Positions 32,071-33,085 of a DNA stretch of 33,085 nt are shown piece by piece. A program made the translations under genes and the position numbers. Position 1 is the stretch's first letter; every line of letters starts with the position of its first letter. This DNA comes from Thermoplasmatota archaeon (lineage in GTDB: Archaea; Thermoplasmatota; B47-G6; B47-G6B; 47-G6). The stretch is taken from contig JAPDJS010000015.1 in NCBI GenBank assembly GCA_029258975.1, positions 1 to 33,085 of the forward strand, written 5' to 3'. The notes under the pieces were generated by a model. That model made no database searches. It was not told the DNA's origin and saw only the letters and a program-made list of their open reading frames with translations.

Positions 32071-33085
32071 TTCCTAAAGGCCAATTTGATATATCCTATT
32101 TTAAAAACATAAAAGTACGCTTCGCCAGTCTTTACGATTCCAAGCGTACTGTTACTCATAGTCACTTTCACTTTGTAAGTACCTACACTTGTTGCCTCTG
32201 GAATTGTTATGTTACAAACATTGAAAGTCTTTGGAGAAGAAGTTAATTTTATCGAATTCGAGTATATCCTCCATTTGCGACTGAGAGATCTATTAAAGAG
32301 GTCAGAAACTTCACAACTTATATCAAAAGTCGTATTTTCGGACACATTGAAATCCACGCTCCGTAACGCTTTAAGCAAAACGCTTATGTTACTATAAGGA
32401 ATTCCGCTTTCCACTTCCATCTTATCCCCCATCTCTCCAAGTTTCTTCAATTCACTAGCGCCTTGGAATACCACAAATTTCTTTGTTTCATAAATTTCCT
32501 CGTTTCCACTTGAACTCCCTCTTGAACAGTTAACAGTAATCCCGGAGACCCTATAACCGAAATTTTCTATGTAAGAATTATGAGCTAGATTACCAAAAAG
32601 CAGTTCATAGCAGTAGGAATTTGATACGTTAATCCTTTTAATTGTGTAATAAACTCTCCAATCTGAACTCTTCAATTCATCAGCACCTAGCTGTTCCGTA
32701 GTGAAAGTAGCTAGTGAATCCGTCGGTGGGGTAGCATTTCCAGCGTACACTCTTACAACGATAGAATCTGCGGTATTCATCCGAATAAGTGGTGATGTCC
32801 AATTACCTTGTAAAGTAATTATCGCCGTATCCCCTGTGGTTGTATTAGCAATTGCCACTACTCCATCACTTATCTCAAATTCTGTACCATTCTCAACTCT
32901 TCTCCAAACTTTGATACCTATATAAAAATTCCCACTTTCTATACAACCCCATCTCTTCCTTGGGTAATTTTCCTCCTCACCTATTGAGTAAGTTGGTTCT
33001 GGGGAGGCGTACTTCCTAATTCTCATCTGATCAACCCAGTAATCATATCCTCCAAATATGTAAACTCTAGTAAAATAAGAGTAGC
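32067..33085 (-). CDS. DUF2341-type surface protein, N-terminal part beyond the window
   Basis: The reading frame stays open to the right edge. An internal ATG at 33026 is not the true start, because the codons before it read YIFGGYDYWVDQMRIRKYAS, then PEPTYSIG. That is the end of a DUF2341-associated lectin-like domain and parallels FVRIRKFSRPEPKTSV of the giant protein. The visible 339 residues continue with beta-rich segments, Cys and many sequons, and end FYVFKIGYIKLAFRK. There is no C-terminal anchor. It is the first visible gene of the minus-strand pilin operon. Confidence 0.78.
   Translation of the reverse strand, partial: YSYFTRVYIFGGYDYWVDQMRIRKYASPEPTYSIGEEENYPRKRWGCIESGNFYIGIKVWRRVENGTEFEISDGVVAIANTTTGDTAIITLQGNWTSPLIRMNTADSIVVRVYAGNATPPTDSLATFTTEQLGADELKSSDWRVYYTIKRINVSNSYCYELLFGNLAHNSYIENFGYRVSGITVNCSRGSSSGNEEIYETKKFVVFQGASELKKLGEMGDKMEVESGIPYSNISVLLKALRSVDFNVSENTTFDISCEVSDLFNRSLSRKWRIYSNSIKLTSSPKTFNVCNITIPEATSVGTYKVKVTMSNSTLGIVKTGEAYFYVFKIGYIKLAFRK

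Noticed and set aside
32067..33026. Complete gene starting at ATG 33026
   Set aside because: The frame is open to the window edge and the codons before the ATG continue a recognisable domain (YDYWVDQ), so the true start is outside.

Overview
This is an archaeal chromosome segment. The evidence is a near-complete S10/spc ribosomal protein cluster in archaeal order that includes proteins absent from bacteria (eL19, eL32, eS4), together with RNase P subunit Rpp29, aIF1, archease, TrmY, TATA-box promoters and class III (archaellin/pilin-type) signal peptides. The DNA is AT-rich. Very large Cys-rich secreted proteins, DUF2341 proteins and pilin-like genes beside a standard ribosomal cluster suggest an uncultivated, possibly DPANN-type lineage; that placement is inference.

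Layout. 1-11153 (minus strand): uL3-uL4-uL23-uL2-uS19-uL22-uS3-uL29-aIF1-Rpp29-uS17-uL14-uL24-eS4-uL5-uS14-uS8-uL6-eL32-eL19-uL18-uS5-uL30 (cut by the left edge), tightly packed and probably transcribed from a promoter before uL3. 11263-11736: a small unknown gene. 11808-14621: rtcB, the tRNA/RNA ligase. 14736-17535: two surface-protein genes (tail-fibre-like, DUF2330-like). 17576-18013: archease, the RtcB activator. Divergent from it is an SPL-like radical SAM gene, then a DHH phosphoesterase and the tRNA methyltransferase TrmY on the minus strand. 20980-22596: a secreted protein with cell-wall-binding-2-like repeats. 22694-22779: tRNA-Leu(CAG). 22814-29142: a 1917-residue secreted DUF2341/Cys-rich protein overlapping a membrane-anchored BFN-nuclease-domain protein. 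29150-33085: a cluster of pilin-like and surface genes, ending in a DUF2341-type gene cut by the right edge.

The main discovery candidate is rtcB. Its reading frame is broken by a 30-nt insert (14304-14333) ending in an in-frame TAG, placed inside the catalytic GGIGY/DINCG motif. Removing exactly these 30 nt restores GGIGYDINC and, once the intein is also removed, a 482-residue RtcB of normal length. The insert holds a perfect 10-bp hairpin and folds into a bulge-helix-bulge-like shape with symmetric cut sites, as expected for an archaeal intron cut by tRNA-splicing endonuclease and joined by RtcB. Nine nucleotides downstream a 445-residue intein interrupts the same motif just before the metal-binding Cys. 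The ligase would therefore need its own activity to mature its mRNA, and then protein splicing to become active.
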